A stretch of 64,000 nucleotides of DNA from Henriciella sp. (GTDB taxonomy: Bacteria > Pseudomonadota > Alphaproteobacteria > Caulobacterales > Hyphomonadaceae): contig JAJFFK010000027.1 in assembly GCA_021776655.1 (NCBI GenBank), forward strand, positions 52,627 through 116,626, in the 5' to 3' direction. Within the stretch, counting starts at the first letter, position 1. Each line of letters begins with the position of its first letter. The notes beneath the pieces were generated by a model that did no database searches, was not told the origin of the DNA, and saw nothing but the letters and a program-made list of their open reading frames with translations. The position numbers and the translations under genes are program-made. Positions 50,660 through 59,071 of this stretch are shown here, in pieces.

Positions 50660-51079
50660 ATGCCGCTGAAACTATCGTTAAAGCCGGGCGAGGCCGTCAT
50701 TGTGAACGGCGCTGTGCTACGCAATGGTGACCGGCGCGGCACTATGCTGCTGGAAAACCGCGCGCGGGTGCTGCGCGAAAAAGATATATTGCAACCTGAA
50801 TGCGTCGAGACGCCAGGGCAGCGGGCCTATTTCGCGATCATGCAACTCTACCTGATGGGTGAGCATGACGGTGCTATTTACGACCAAGCCGCTGGCGCGC
50901 TGGCAGGTGCGCTTGAGGCGTCGATAACAGATCTTTCAAAGCAACGATTGCTGGATATTTCGCGGGCCTGCGCGGCTGGAGAAACCTATCAGGCATTGTC
51001 ACTGTGCCGTCAGTTCATGAAACAAGAGACGTTTAGTGCCGGAGATCAGAATGGCAGCGCAGGAGACCAGCATGGCTGA
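50660..51079 (+). CDS. flbT: Flagellin mRNA regulator FlbT
   Basis: A 139-residue FlbT (LKLSLKPGEAVIVNGAVLRNGDRRGTMLLENRARVLREKD and the following YFAIMQLYLM region are typical). In Caulobacter FlbT binds the flagellin mRNA leader and represses flagellin translation until hook assembly. FlaF, its frequent neighbour, is not seen here. The next ORF overlaps its end by eight bases. Confidence 0.9.
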   Translation: MPLKLSLKPGEAVIVNGAVLRNGDRRGTMLLENRARVLREKDILQPECVETPGQRAYFAIMQLYLMGEHDGAIYDQAAGALAGALEASITDLSKQRLLDISRACAAGETYQALSLCRQFMKQETFSAGDQNGSAGDQHG

Positions 51080-51383
51080 AGACATATCCTGTAAACGCCC
51101 AGCAGATGGCGGCGACCCGGTTGATATCGAGACTGCAATTGCGATGATTGAAGCGGGTGATGCAGACGATAAACTATGCGTGGATCTTGGCCAAAAGAGT
51201 GTCGCCTATGCCGATGGTCGTTTAGGCCTACAGGGGCTGTTGCAGCGTTTGCGCGGCCACCGCATGTTGACATTGATGGCCAAGGCAGATGGCCAGAGCG
51301 GGGTCATATCCATGCGTTCTGGCAAACCCGGCATGCATCCCGATGTGGCAAGCATACTCGACGCCCTCAAGCACGACGCTTAA
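51072..51383 (+). CDS. Hypothetical protein overlapping flbT
   Basis: A 103-residue protein not recognised: acidic N-terminus (ETAIAMIEAGDADDKLCVDLG), then a compact segment LQGLLQRLRGHRMLTLMAK. ATG 51072 is preferred with GGAG six bases upstream; ATG 51051 also has a GGAG. Because the start lies inside flbT the two are translationally linked, suggesting a flagellar role. Confidence 0.6.
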   Translation: MAEDISCKRPADGGDPVDIETAIAMIEAGDADDKLCVDLGQKSVAYADGRLGLQGLLQRLRGHRMLTLMAKADGQSGVISMRSGKPGMHPDVASILDALKHDA

Positions 51384-51419
51384 GCGGCGTTATTCCTCTC
51401 AACGTGATGGAGCGACGTG

Positions 51420-52070
51420 ATGGCGGGCGAGTTTATTCCATTGTTCACGGCTTCGTTCGTGACATTTTTTGTACTGATCGATGCGCTAGGTGTTGCCCCG
51501 GTCTTCGTTTCTCTGACGGCGCATGGCCCGGCATCTTACCGCCGCTCCATGGCTCTCAAATCTGTGTTGGTTGGGACAATCATCATATTTGGGTTTGCCT
51601 TTTTTGGAGCTTGGCTGCTGGATCAGTTGCATATTACCATTGATGCTTTTCGGGCTGCGGGCGGGGTGTTATTATTCCTGATCGCCCTCGATATGGTGTT
51701 TGAGAAACGAACCGAGCGCCGCGAAACCCGGGCAGAGAGTGTCTTGGCAGAAAGTGACGACATCCCGGGAGTTCTTGATGATGTTTCAGTGTTCCCGCTC
51801 GGTATTCCGATGCTGGCTGGCCCGGGATCGATTGCCACAGCGATGTTGTTCATGTCCGAGAGCGCAAGCTGGGTAGGTAAGAGTGCTGTTCTGTCGGCGA
51901 TCGCCGCCAATATGGTGATTTGTTTTATCGTCTTTCTAATGGCTGGTCCGCTGGTTCGGATTCTTGGTGACAGCGTCGCCGGTGCGATCACCCGGATCTT
52001 TGGGGTTATTCTGGCAGCCCTGTCGGTGCAGCTATTGATCGATGGCATCAAAGGCGCATTTGGGCTCTAG
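51420..52070 (+). CDS. MarC-family integral membrane protein
   Basis: A 216-residue MarC (NAAT) family protein with six membrane helices (for example LFTASFVTFFVLIDALGVAPVFV and AFRAAGGVLLFLIALDMVF) and the conserved PLGIPMLAGPGSIAT loop. The family was once thought to give antibiotic resistance, but its transport function is unknown. ATG 51420 chosen (GTG 51417 precedes), with GGAG upstream. Confidence 0.9.
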   Translation: MAGEFIPLFTASFVTFFVLIDALGVAPVFVSLTAHGPASYRRSMALKSVLVGTIIIFGFAFFGAWLLDQLHITIDAFRAAGGVLLFLIALDMVFEKRTERRETRAESVLAESDDIPGVLDDVSVFPLGIPMLAGPGSIATAMLFMSESASWVGKSAVLSAIAANMVICFIVFLMAGPLVRILGDSVAGAITRIFGVILAALSVQLLIDGIKGAFGL

Positions 52071-52142
52071 ATTATTGTTTTCGCGCGCTTTGCGGGGGGC
52101 GAACCGCACACACTTCGCCTGAAAGCGCTTTAGCGGCGATGA

Positions 52143-53432
52143 TCAGCGCCGACTTGGACGGATCGTTTCAGCCTGCATAAACGCCGACAAGGTCGTCCAC
52201 AGCAAGGCCATACCAAGTGCCATCAGTGCCATGACTTGCAAGGCCAGGGTTAAGGTCCACTTTACGCCAATCTGTGCGAGTTCAAGAACTTCCGGACCGA
52301 GCTCTCGCGCCAGAGCAACCGAGCGCTCCCCACCAGCTTCGGTGACCAATAAAGCGCGTCGCATGTCTTCAGGGCTCGAGGCCTGTTCGACCAAGGTGAG
52401 TGCCCCTGAGGAGCTGGTCAGTTCGGCCAGGCGAGCGATAATTGCCATGTCCCGTGATAATCGGTTGAGGGCCTCTACTTCGGTGGCTGCTGTATAAGCG
52501 TCCATCACCTTTTCGGCGCGCTTGTCTGTGGTCAAAACGGATTCAAACGCAGTTGACAAGTTCGCGCGTAAAGTTGTTTCAGGCAACGCATCTTCTATCC
52601 GTGAAGAAATATAGCGATCGAAGCGCTGATTTAGGCGATCAGCTCTTTGCGCCGCAAGGAGAACTGATGCGGCATCCACGAATGACTGTCCGCTTTCGGT
52701 TCCCTCGAACTGTTTCGCCAGACCTAGCGCCCGCAATCGTAGTTGCAAACTATTGACCGGCTCGCCGATTAACCAGCGCTGGCTTTGGCGCACCAGATCC
52801 GATTGATCGCCCAAGAGAAAGAACGTCTTCTGACCGGAAAAGGGCTCTGGCGTAGACGGCCGTTCAGGGGCGGCTTCGGTACTCACTTCTTGTATTTCAG
52901 TCTCTTGGTTTGGGGCTTCAGTCGGTTCTGGTTCAGCCTCAACTTCAACAGAATCTGTCAAGGCAATTTGCGGCGGTGCAATTGCGCGTTGATAGCTCGC
53001 CCGGACAGTATCGGGAAGAAATAACAGGGCCGCGCGTGCGAGCCTTTGGTCTTCGGTCCCAACTTCTTCGGCTTCGGCTGCGGCCAGAACGGCTTGCGAA
53101 TCCTGCCGGTTCATCATCAACGGAGCTGCGAGCAAATATCCACGTGCGGCTGAGAAATCGCGCTCCTGCAAGGTGACCTCAACCCGGCTTGACCAACGCG
53201 CGCGATCTTGACCCTCTTCAGCCCCGATACTGCGGAATTTCTCCTCGATTTCCTGGCGGGTCTCGGTGCGAGCCTGCAGGCCCATCGGGTCGGTGGCGAT
53301 GTCTGAGGTATAGGCCATGGCTATAATCCGGGCGGCCATGATCGGTAGCAGCATCAGCAAACTGTTGAACAGCAGCGATTGGCGCCAAGATGATGGGCGT
53401 CCTGCTTCGCGCTGCCGCCAACGAGATGCCAT
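52143..53432 (-). CDS. Hypothetical two-TM membrane protein
   Basis: A 429-residue protein of unknown family. A membrane helix near residues 20-42 (SLLFNSLLMLLPIMAARIIAMAY) and another near 390-415 (WTLTLALQVMALMALGMALLWTTL) frame a soluble, probably periplasmic part with helical repeats and an acidic Pro/Glu linker (VEVEAEPEPTEAPNQETEIQ). It is divergent from dksA. I cannot assign a function. Confidence 0.7.
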   Translation of the reverse strand: MASRWRQREAGRPSSWRQSLLFNSLLMLLPIMAARIIAMAYTSDIATDPMGLQARTETRQEIEEKFRSIGAEEGQDRARWSSRVEVTLQERDFSAARGYLLAAPLMMNRQDSQAVLAAAEAEEVGTEDQRLARAALLFLPDTVRASYQRAIAPPQIALTDSVEVEAEPEPTEAPNQETEIQEVSTEAAPERPSTPEPFSGQKTFFLLGDQSDLVRQSQRWLIGEPVNSLQLRLRALGLAKQFEGTESGQSFVDAASVLLAAQRADRLNQRFDRYISSRIEDALPETTLRANLSTAFESVLTTDKRAEKVMDAYTAATEVEALNRLSRDMAIIARLAELTSSSGALTLVEQASSPEDMRRALLVTEAGGERSVALARELGPEVLELAQIGVKWTLTLALQVMALMALGMALLWTTLSAFMQAETIRPSRR

Positions 53433-53667
53433 TCAATGCCTGTCCATTTCTATTCAACGCGCATACGAATCTTGGATGCTTTTTATATAGCGCACAATCC
53501 GGTGGGCGAAATCAAGTGCTGCTTGCGGGAGGGACTGCAAAAGCCATGCCTTCGCCGTCTCATTGCCGCAATTCTGCGTGAGATCGGGCACTGGCCTGAT
53601 TATTGCGATTGCGATTTTAAGTAACGCGCAGTATACGGCGCAAAATTGCAATGAGAGGAGCTGATTC

Positions 53668-54084
53668 ATGGCTGAAATCGATCTCGAAGGCTATAAGCCT
53701 CAAGCGAAAGAAAGATTCATGAATCCGAAGCAGAAGGCTTACTTCCGCAAGAAACTCGAAGACTGGAAGATGGATATTTTTGATGGTGCGAAAACCACGA
53801 TCGGAAATCTGCGTGCCGATTCCAGTAATCATCCAGACTTGGTTGATCGCGCGTCGGCTGAGAGTGATAAGGCGTTGGAACTGCGTACCCGTGATCGCCA
53901 ACGCAAATTGATATCCAAGATTGATGCAGCTATCCGACGGATTGACGAAGGCACTTATGGGTATTGCGATGATACAGGTGAACCAATTGGGATTGGTCGC
54001 CTTGAGGCGCGCCCAACCGCCACGCTGAGTCTTGAGGCGCAAGAGCGTCATGAGCGCAATGAGCGCACCGTTCGAGACGACTGA
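53668..54084 (+). CDS. dksA: DksA transcription factor
   Basis: A 138-residue DksA: coiled coil (KAYFRKKLEDWKMDIFDGAKTT and RASAESDKALELRTRDRQRKLISKID, tip DRAS) and C-terminal zinc-finger-like motif (YGYCDDTGEPIGIGRLEARPTATLSLEAQERHE), which has one cysteine as in alphaproteobacterial DksA. It binds RNA polymerase with ppGpp to set the stringent response. GAGAGGAGC lies upstream of ATG 53668. Confidence 0.95.
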   Translation: MAEIDLEGYKPQAKERFMNPKQKAYFRKKLEDWKMDIFDGAKTTIGNLRADSSNHPDLVDRASAESDKALELRTRDRQRKLISKIDAAIRRIDEGTYGYCDDTGEPIGIGRLEARPTATLSLEAQERHERNERTVRDD

Positions 54085-54109
54085 TTCTCCTCAGACGGAC
54101 TCCGAAATC

Positions 54110-54124
54110 CTAACGCTTCATTAA
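54110..54124 (+). promoter_or_regulatory. Candidate CtrA-binding box
   Basis: CTAA-N7-TTAA (CTAACGCTTCATTAA) matches the CtrA consensus TTAA-N7-TTAA except for one base. It lies 46 bases upstream of the FliM-like start ATG at 54170, a class of flagellar gene that CtrA controls in related bacteria. Confidence 0.45.
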
Positions 54125-54169
54125 CCGTACCGGCTCAATAATTTCCCATTGTGTGAAGGTGCAGGCAGA

Positions 54170-55192
54170 ATGCGTGATAATAGCCTTAAATCAACCGCCT
54201 CGCGCGACTGGATGACTGACGTCGACCAGGCCGGGTTTGCTGCTGTTCCGGATATAGATGATGAAGATCGTCCGATCCCATCGGCGCGCGGCGTTCTGAC
54301 CAAGGCGGAAATCGAGGCGCTGCTGCGTCCAAACTTGCCCGACAATATTGGTGTTGCGACACCTACGAAACATATAGAGGCACGCCCGCCGGTCAATTTT
54401 GATGATGCGCCGCGTCAACAAACAATCGATCCTATCGAACGCGAAGCGGGCGCATTAGCGGCTCGATTGTCTTTAGCGTTGGGACGCAGCACCGGGGTCA
54501 AAGCCGCGATTGCATTGCGCGAAGTGCAGACGATGGATACGCGCGCTGTGCCTGACTTGATCGCTGGTAAGGCTGTCGCGGTAGCTTGTTTCGGGGAGAC
54601 AGAAGCAGAGATTACAACCTTGGTTTGTATACCTGCGACTCTGGCCGATGCCCTGATCGCGAAAGCTTGCGGCGCGCAAAGCTCGACGGGCCGTATTGGC
54701 GATGGTTGGGCCCTTAGTGCGATTGATTGTGCTTTATTGGAACAGCTTCTCGGACCACTCAAATCGGCTCTCGGTGACCATCAAAGCCTACAGACGATCG
54801 AGACTGACGTGTCATATGTTGCAAATCTGTTGCCAACCGGCGAAGTGACAATTGCGGAATATGGAGTCGAAGCGCCGGGGTTGCGATCAGATCTGGCTGT
54901 GATCAGGACGGCAGCCAAAGCGCACACGCCTGAACCGCTAGAAAACCTCCGCCGACGCGCGCCAGTGACGGCGCTCATGACGGCTAGAATTGCTAGTCTT
55001 TCCGTGCCGCTTAGCCGTTTGAGTGATCTCAAGGCTGGGTCGACATTGTTGCTCGGACTGCCAGCAGATCAGCCGGTTGAGATATTGTCCGGTGATCGCG
55101 ATGGTCCTGTCGCTTTTGAGGGACAGGTCGGGCGCAAAGGCAACAAGGTGGCGGTCAAGATCACTCGCAAACGACGCGGCGTCCTGGATTAG
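54170..55192 (+). CDS. Flagellar motor switch FliM-like protein
   Basis: A 340-residue protein with an N-terminal FliM-like motif (LTKAEIEALLRPNLPDNIG, the CheY-binding type) and a C-terminal SpoA domain (VSVPLSRLSDLKAGSTLLLGLPADQPVEILSG-like segment ending GRKGNKVAVKI). The middle (ALREVQTMDTRAVPDLIAGK, CLLEQLLGPLKSAL) is diverged. It would be part of the C-ring; whether it is the main FliM or a paralogue cannot be told. Start ATG 54170; a TTG lies upstream. Confidence 0.8.
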   Translation: MRDNSLKSTASRDWMTDVDQAGFAAVPDIDDEDRPIPSARGVLTKAEIEALLRPNLPDNIGVATPTKHIEARPPVNFDDAPRQQTIDPIEREAGALAARLSLALGRSTGVKAAIALREVQTMDTRAVPDLIAGKAVAVACFGETEAEITTLVCIPATLADALIAKACGAQSSTGRIGDGWALSAIDCALLEQLLGPLKSALGDHQSLQTIETDVSYVANLLPTGEVTIAEYGVEAPGLRSDLAVIRTAAKAHTPEPLENLRRRAPVTALMTARIASLSVPLSRLSDLKAGSTLLLGLPADQPVEILSGDRDGPVAFEGQVGRKGNKVAVKITRKRRGVLD

Positions 55193-55210
55193 ATTCGCTG
55201 CCACCTCGTC

Positions 55211-56107
55211 CTAATGCTTTGCGATATAGTCGTCGACCGCTTTGATCGCATCGTCGACTTTATTTCCTGAGCTATTCAATTCCGCTTCACGCTGTGCCCA
55301 TAGGCGTTTTTGATAATTGGTCGAGATAATATCAGAGAGCACCAAAACCCCAACCACGAGATAGAATGAGGATTTACTCATCGCGTCGATTGGGAATGTG
55401 AACAGTTTTAGATGCGCCAGATGGGCGCCCTCTGTGACCAGCAAAACGCCGACCAGAAACAGAATGAACAGGCCGAGAACTTCATACATCCGGTTCTTCT
55501 TGAGGAAGTCGGAGACATAGTCGGCCATCAACATCATGACGATGCCAGAAGCGATAATCGCGATCGACATGATCCAGATTTGATATTCGGTATGAACCTC
55601 ACCGCCAATCGTCTCCTTGGTATTGGCAATTGCCATCGCTGACAGGATCGAGTCGAATGAAAAGACCAAGTTCATGATGACGATCATTATGATCGCCTGA
55701 GTCACGGATTTGGCCTTTGACCCTTCCGAATGCTCGATATGGTCAACGGCTAGAAGGTGGGTGATTTCCTTGATCGCGGTATAGATAATGAATGCGCCGC
55801 CAATTAGTGTAACCAGGGCTTGCAGCGTGAAGTTACCTTCGATGAAGCCGGTCAGCCCGATTTTAAACAACGGCTCTGCTAGCAAGGTGAAGACATTGAC
55901 GATGATCACCAGCAATATGACCCGCAGGGCGACGGCCAGGCCAATGCCCCAGCGTCGCACCTTCGAGGCGTGCTCCGGCCCGACCCGTTTCGACTCAATC
56001 GAAATATAAAGCAGATTGTCGAAACCCAGCACAGCTTGCAGCATGAGCAGCATGAGCAGCGTAAACAGGCCACTTGCCGAAAAAACCTCCGCGATAATGT
56101 CTGCCAT
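55211..56107 (-). CDS. TerC-family integral membrane protein
   Basis: A 298-residue TerC-like protein with about eight membrane helices and the acidic motifs FDNLLYISIES near the N-terminus and FSFDSILSAMA near the middle. Members export metal ions such as manganese or contribute to tellurite resistance. Which ion is used here is not visible. Convergent with the FliM-like gene. Confidence 0.9.
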   Translation of the reverse strand: MADIIAEVFSASGLFTLLMLLMLQAVLGFDNLLYISIESKRVGPEHASKVRRWGIGLAVALRVILLVIIVNVFTLLAEPLFKIGLTGFIEGNFTLQALVTLIGGAFIIYTAIKEITHLLAVDHIEHSEGSKAKSVTQAIIMIVIMNLVFSFDSILSAMAIANTKETIGGEVHTEYQIWIMSIAIIASGIVMMLMADYVSDFLKKNRMYEVLGLFILFLVGVLLVTEGAHLAHLKLFTFPIDAMSKSSFYLVVGVLVLSDIISTNYQKRLWAQREAELNSSGNKVDDAIKAVDDYIAKH

Positions 56108-56338
56108 CGTTTCTACCCCTTGTCGCCATTCGCAATTGGATCGGACTTTATACAGAGTCTTGTCGGAAGAAAGGGGGGTATCAGGTCTTTGTAAAGCTGC
56201 TACGCACGCGCCTGCATTAGGTGATATTTGCAGAGACTAACAACATTTTGACTTGCTAATGACCGGCTTTTGCACTGATGGTTCAACTCAGATAAAACTG
56301 ACTTGGACAGCGGCGAAGTTGCTGTGATGGGAGCCAAA

Positions 56339-58051
56339 ATGAAAAATGTGGATCAACGCTCAACGGGCGTTCGTGTAGCGGTCATCTTTGCGTCAGCAGT
56401 CGCATTTGCTGGCTTGGCCGCTTGCGGCGGCGGCGGTGGATCGTCGCCGACGACGGTCACACCACCCCCGCCATCTCCTCCCCCGCCGCCTCCCCCTCCC
56501 CCTCCACCACCGCCGCCCCCTCCGCCGCCACCTGCTTCGGTTACGATTAGTGGCGCGATCACGTTTGATCTTGTGCCGTTCAATACCGGAACCAACGGTC
56601 TGAATTACAATGCAATCGTCGCCCAGCCCGCGCGCGGAATTGTTGTCCAGGCGGTGAATGCCGGAGGTACGGTTCTCGACACCGACACAACCGACAATCT
56701 TGGCAATTATCAGGTCCAGCTTGATCCTAATGTCGATGTGCGTATTCAGGCGCGTGCGCAGATGCAGCAGACCACAGGGGCGACATGGAATGTCACTGTT
56801 CTGGATAATACCAACACCAATTCGCTCTATGTCCTGTCCGGTTCGCTGACCACGACAGGGGCGGCCAACTCCACACGCAACTTGAATGCGGCGTCTGGTT
56901 GGGGTGGAAGTTCATATACAACAACTCGCGCTGCTGGGCCGTTTGCGGTCCTCAACTCGATTTTTGATGCGGTTCAGGGCTTTGCCACAGTCGATTCGTC
57001 ATTGGCATTTCCTGACCTTCAGGTGTTTTGGAGCATCAATAACAATCTTGCGAGCGGGCTGACATCGGACGGCGATATTGGCAGCTCAGCTTACACTCGT
57101 GTCGCAAATGTGCCGACAATTCTGGTTTTGGGCAAAGCCAACGAGGATACTGACGAGTATGATGACCACGTCATTGTGCATGAGTTCGGGCATTATTTCG
57201 AAGACCAGATATCGCGGTCCGATTCAATTGGTGGATCGCACAGCCTGTCCAGTCGTCTGGATCCGCGTGTGGCGTTCGGTGAAGGGTGGGGCAATGCTTT
57301 ATCTGGAATCATATTGAATGATTCAGTTTACCGGGACAGTGCAGGGGCATCTCAATCGACCGGATTTGGCTTCGACGTTGAGGTCAATCCAACGATCTCG
57401 CAGGGCTGGTACATCGAGGCATCGGTTCAATCGATTTTGTTTGATGTTGCCGATTCCAATGATGACGGCGCCGACGTTATATCTGGCGGGCTTGGACCGC
57501 TTTATCGAACGCTGACCGATCCTCAATATACCGGGATATCATCCTACACCACGATCTTCTCCTTTCTGGATAATTTGCGGAATGATGCGGCGATATCAGC
57601 CGCCGATCTCACGGCGCTCGCGACAGCTCAGAATATCAATGGCACGGGGCCGCTTGGGACCGGCGAGACGAATGATGACGGTCTGGCGATTGTTTTGCCA
57701 GTCTACAATCCGCTTGTTGTCGGCGGGGCGGCTGTTGAGGTCTGTTCGGTTGATGATAATGGCACCTTTAATCGGCTCGGCAACCGTGAGTACCTGACCT
57801 TCACCGCAGCGACGACACGCAGCTACACGCTGACGATGACCCGCACAACTGGTGATACGGCTCGCGATCCTGATTTCGTGGTCTGGCTAAATGGGCAACG
57901 TGTGGCTCAGGCAATTGCTGTGCCCGCCGAAACAGAGACTTTGACCACTAATTTAGCTGCCGGAGATTATGTCGTAGAGGCTTATGACGCCAACAATACA
58001 GAGACCGGTACGGTCACCGGCGATGCTTGTTATGATTTCACGGTTCAATAG
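56339..58051 (+). CDS. Lipoprotein zinc metalloprotease with polyproline stalk
   Basis: A 570-residue secreted protein. Signal with lipobox (SAVAFAGLAACG) then GGGGGSS, and a stalk of about 25 prolines (residues 35-62). After a CarboxypepD_reg-like strand-rich region, a zinc site HEFGHYFED (His281, Glu282, His285) with the likely third ligand in AFGEGWGNA (about Glu316) forms a gluzincin. The C-terminal 100 residues look like a PPC-type beta domain. ATG 56339 has GGGAG upstream. Substrates unknown. A second lipoprotein gene follows. Confidence 0.82.
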   Translation: MKNVDQRSTGVRVAVIFASAVAFAGLAACGGGGGSSPTTVTPPPPSPPPPPPPPPPPPPPPPPPPASVTISGAITFDLVPFNTGTNGLNYNAIVAQPARGIVVQAVNAGGTVLDTDTTDNLGNYQVQLDPNVDVRIQARAQMQQTTGATWNVTVLDNTNTNSLYVLSGSLTTTGAANSTRNLNAASGWGGSSYTTTRAAGPFAVLNSIFDAVQGFATVDSSLAFPDLQVFWSINNNLASGLTSDGDIGSSAYTRVANVPTILVLGKANEDTDEYDDHVIVHEFGHYFEDQISRSDSIGGSHSLSSRLDPRVAFGEGWGNALSGIILNDSVYRDSAGASQSTGFGFDVEVNPTISQGWYIEASVQSILFDVADSNDDGADVISGGLGPLYRTLTDPQYTGISSYTTIFSFLDNLRNDAAISAADLTALATAQNINGTGPLGTGETNDDGLAIVLPVYNPLVVGGAAVEVCSVDDNGTFNRLGNREYLTFTAATTRSYTLTMTRTTGDTARDPDFVVWLNGQRVAQAIAVPAETETLTTNLAAGDYVVEAYDANNTETGTVTGDACYDFTVQ

Positions 58052-58067
58052 GGATATGGAGCGCAAG

Positions 58068-58643
58068 ATGACTGATCGCATGAAACGGTTTTCGCCAATT
58101 GTATTCACCGTTGCACTGCTTGGCGGATGTACGCAGCAGGCAGCGAATGTCAGCGATGACGCACAGTTCGCAGAGGCCGGTGCCAAGACGGTTGCCGAGC
58201 TTGAAGTGCCGCGCACCATCAAACCCGGCGCGGCAGTTGAGTTTACGCACGTTCTACGATTCAAGGTCGCGCCTGGTGAGGCTGGGATCGTCGATTTCAC
58301 CGTGAATGAAGATTATCAGAGCGGGCTTTTGAAGCTTGAAGCACACGGAAGTGATGGCCTGAGCGTGTTTGGGGCATCTTCATCAGTTCAGTTTTCGATG
58401 GACGCCACAAGAACACACAATTGGAGTGTCAATTTCAAAGCCGAAACGGATGGCGTCTACTATCTGAACGTATCTGCTTTGGCCGAAACAGAGGGCGAGC
58501 CAGGTTCGCGCCGTGGCTATGCGGTACGGATTGAGGTTGGTGATCTCCAAAAGGCCACCAAGACGAGCAATTCAATTGCACCGACCCAGATGCCATCAGG
58601 CGAAACCGTCATCGTCATGGAAGCCGAAGAGACGATTGAATAG
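58068..58643 (+). CDS. Predicted lipoprotein paired with the metalloprotease
   Basis: A 191-residue protein with lipobox signal (PIVFTVALLGGCTQQ). The remainder is beta-rich (AGIVDFTVNEDYQSGLLKLEA, WSVNFKAETDGVYYLNVSA) without a recognised family. ATG 58068 has GGAG six bases upstream. It lies 16 bases after the metalloprotease gene, so they are probably one operon; it could be a partner or inhibitor. Confidence 0.7.
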   Translation: MTDRMKRFSPIVFTVALLGGCTQQAANVSDDAQFAEAGAKTVAELEVPRTIKPGAAVEFTHVLRFKVAPGEAGIVDFTVNEDYQSGLLKLEAHGSDGLSVFGASSSVQFSMDATRTHNWSVNFKAETDGVYYLNVSALAETEGEPGSRRGYAVRIEVGDLQKATKTSNSIAPTQMPSGETVIVMEAEETIE

Positions 58644-58800
58644 TCGACGCCCTCCTGAACGAGTCGGCCTGCGTGTCGGTAATCCAGGCTTCAGCGTCCA
58701 ACATGTCATAATTCTCGCGACGACCCAGGAAGGTTGAAAGTTCGGGGCTTCGTGCCACGATCTGAAGGAATTTCACTTCGAACCCGTCATTCAAACGCAC
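58615..58800 (-). CDS. Doubtful 61-codon ORF
   Basis: The minus-strand frame starting GTG 58800 encodes a protein-like sequence (LNDGFEVKFLQIVARSPELS, then YDMLDAEAWITDTQADSFR) with ordinary codon use, and the frame stays open further upstream. It overlaps the lipoprotein 3-prime end by 29 bases. It may be a decayed gene fragment or a small real gene; no family is recognised. Confidence 0.25.
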   Translation of the reverse strand: MRLNDGFEVKFLQIVARSPELSTFLGRRENYDMLDAEAWITDTQADSFRRASTIQSSLRLP

Positions 58801-59071
58801 TGTCCCAACTGTTTGGAACGAGTTGCGTACAGGCGGTTGCGCTAAAAAATAGCGAGAGTGACAAGGGCCGTTTGCGTGCGGCGCATTTTATGTCTCCATT
58901 TTTATCTGCAATCTGTATAATTTACCCGTACAGATTAACCAGCCTTGTCCATTGATTAACCAATCAAGGGCAAAAAGAAGTTTGGTGATAGGAGAGGTGC
59001 GCGCTGGTGCGCCGACCTGCTATAAAGTGTACGAATCAACGGGGCTTTTTGCTTCGCCGGGAGTAAGCGTA
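58644..59071. other. Intergenic region before cckA
   Basis: Apart from the doubtful minus-strand ORF, this 428-base region probably carries the cckA promoter. TTAACC occurs at 58935-58940 and 58956-58961, resembling CtrA half-sites. Confidence 0.4.
58935..58961 (+). promoter_or_regulatory. Two TTAACC half-sites, possible CtrA control of cckA
   Basis: Two direct TTAACC copies 21 bases apart lie about 110 bases upstream of the cckA start. CtrA half-sites have this core; the spacing does not match the standard N7 full box, so the support is weak. Confidence 0.25.
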
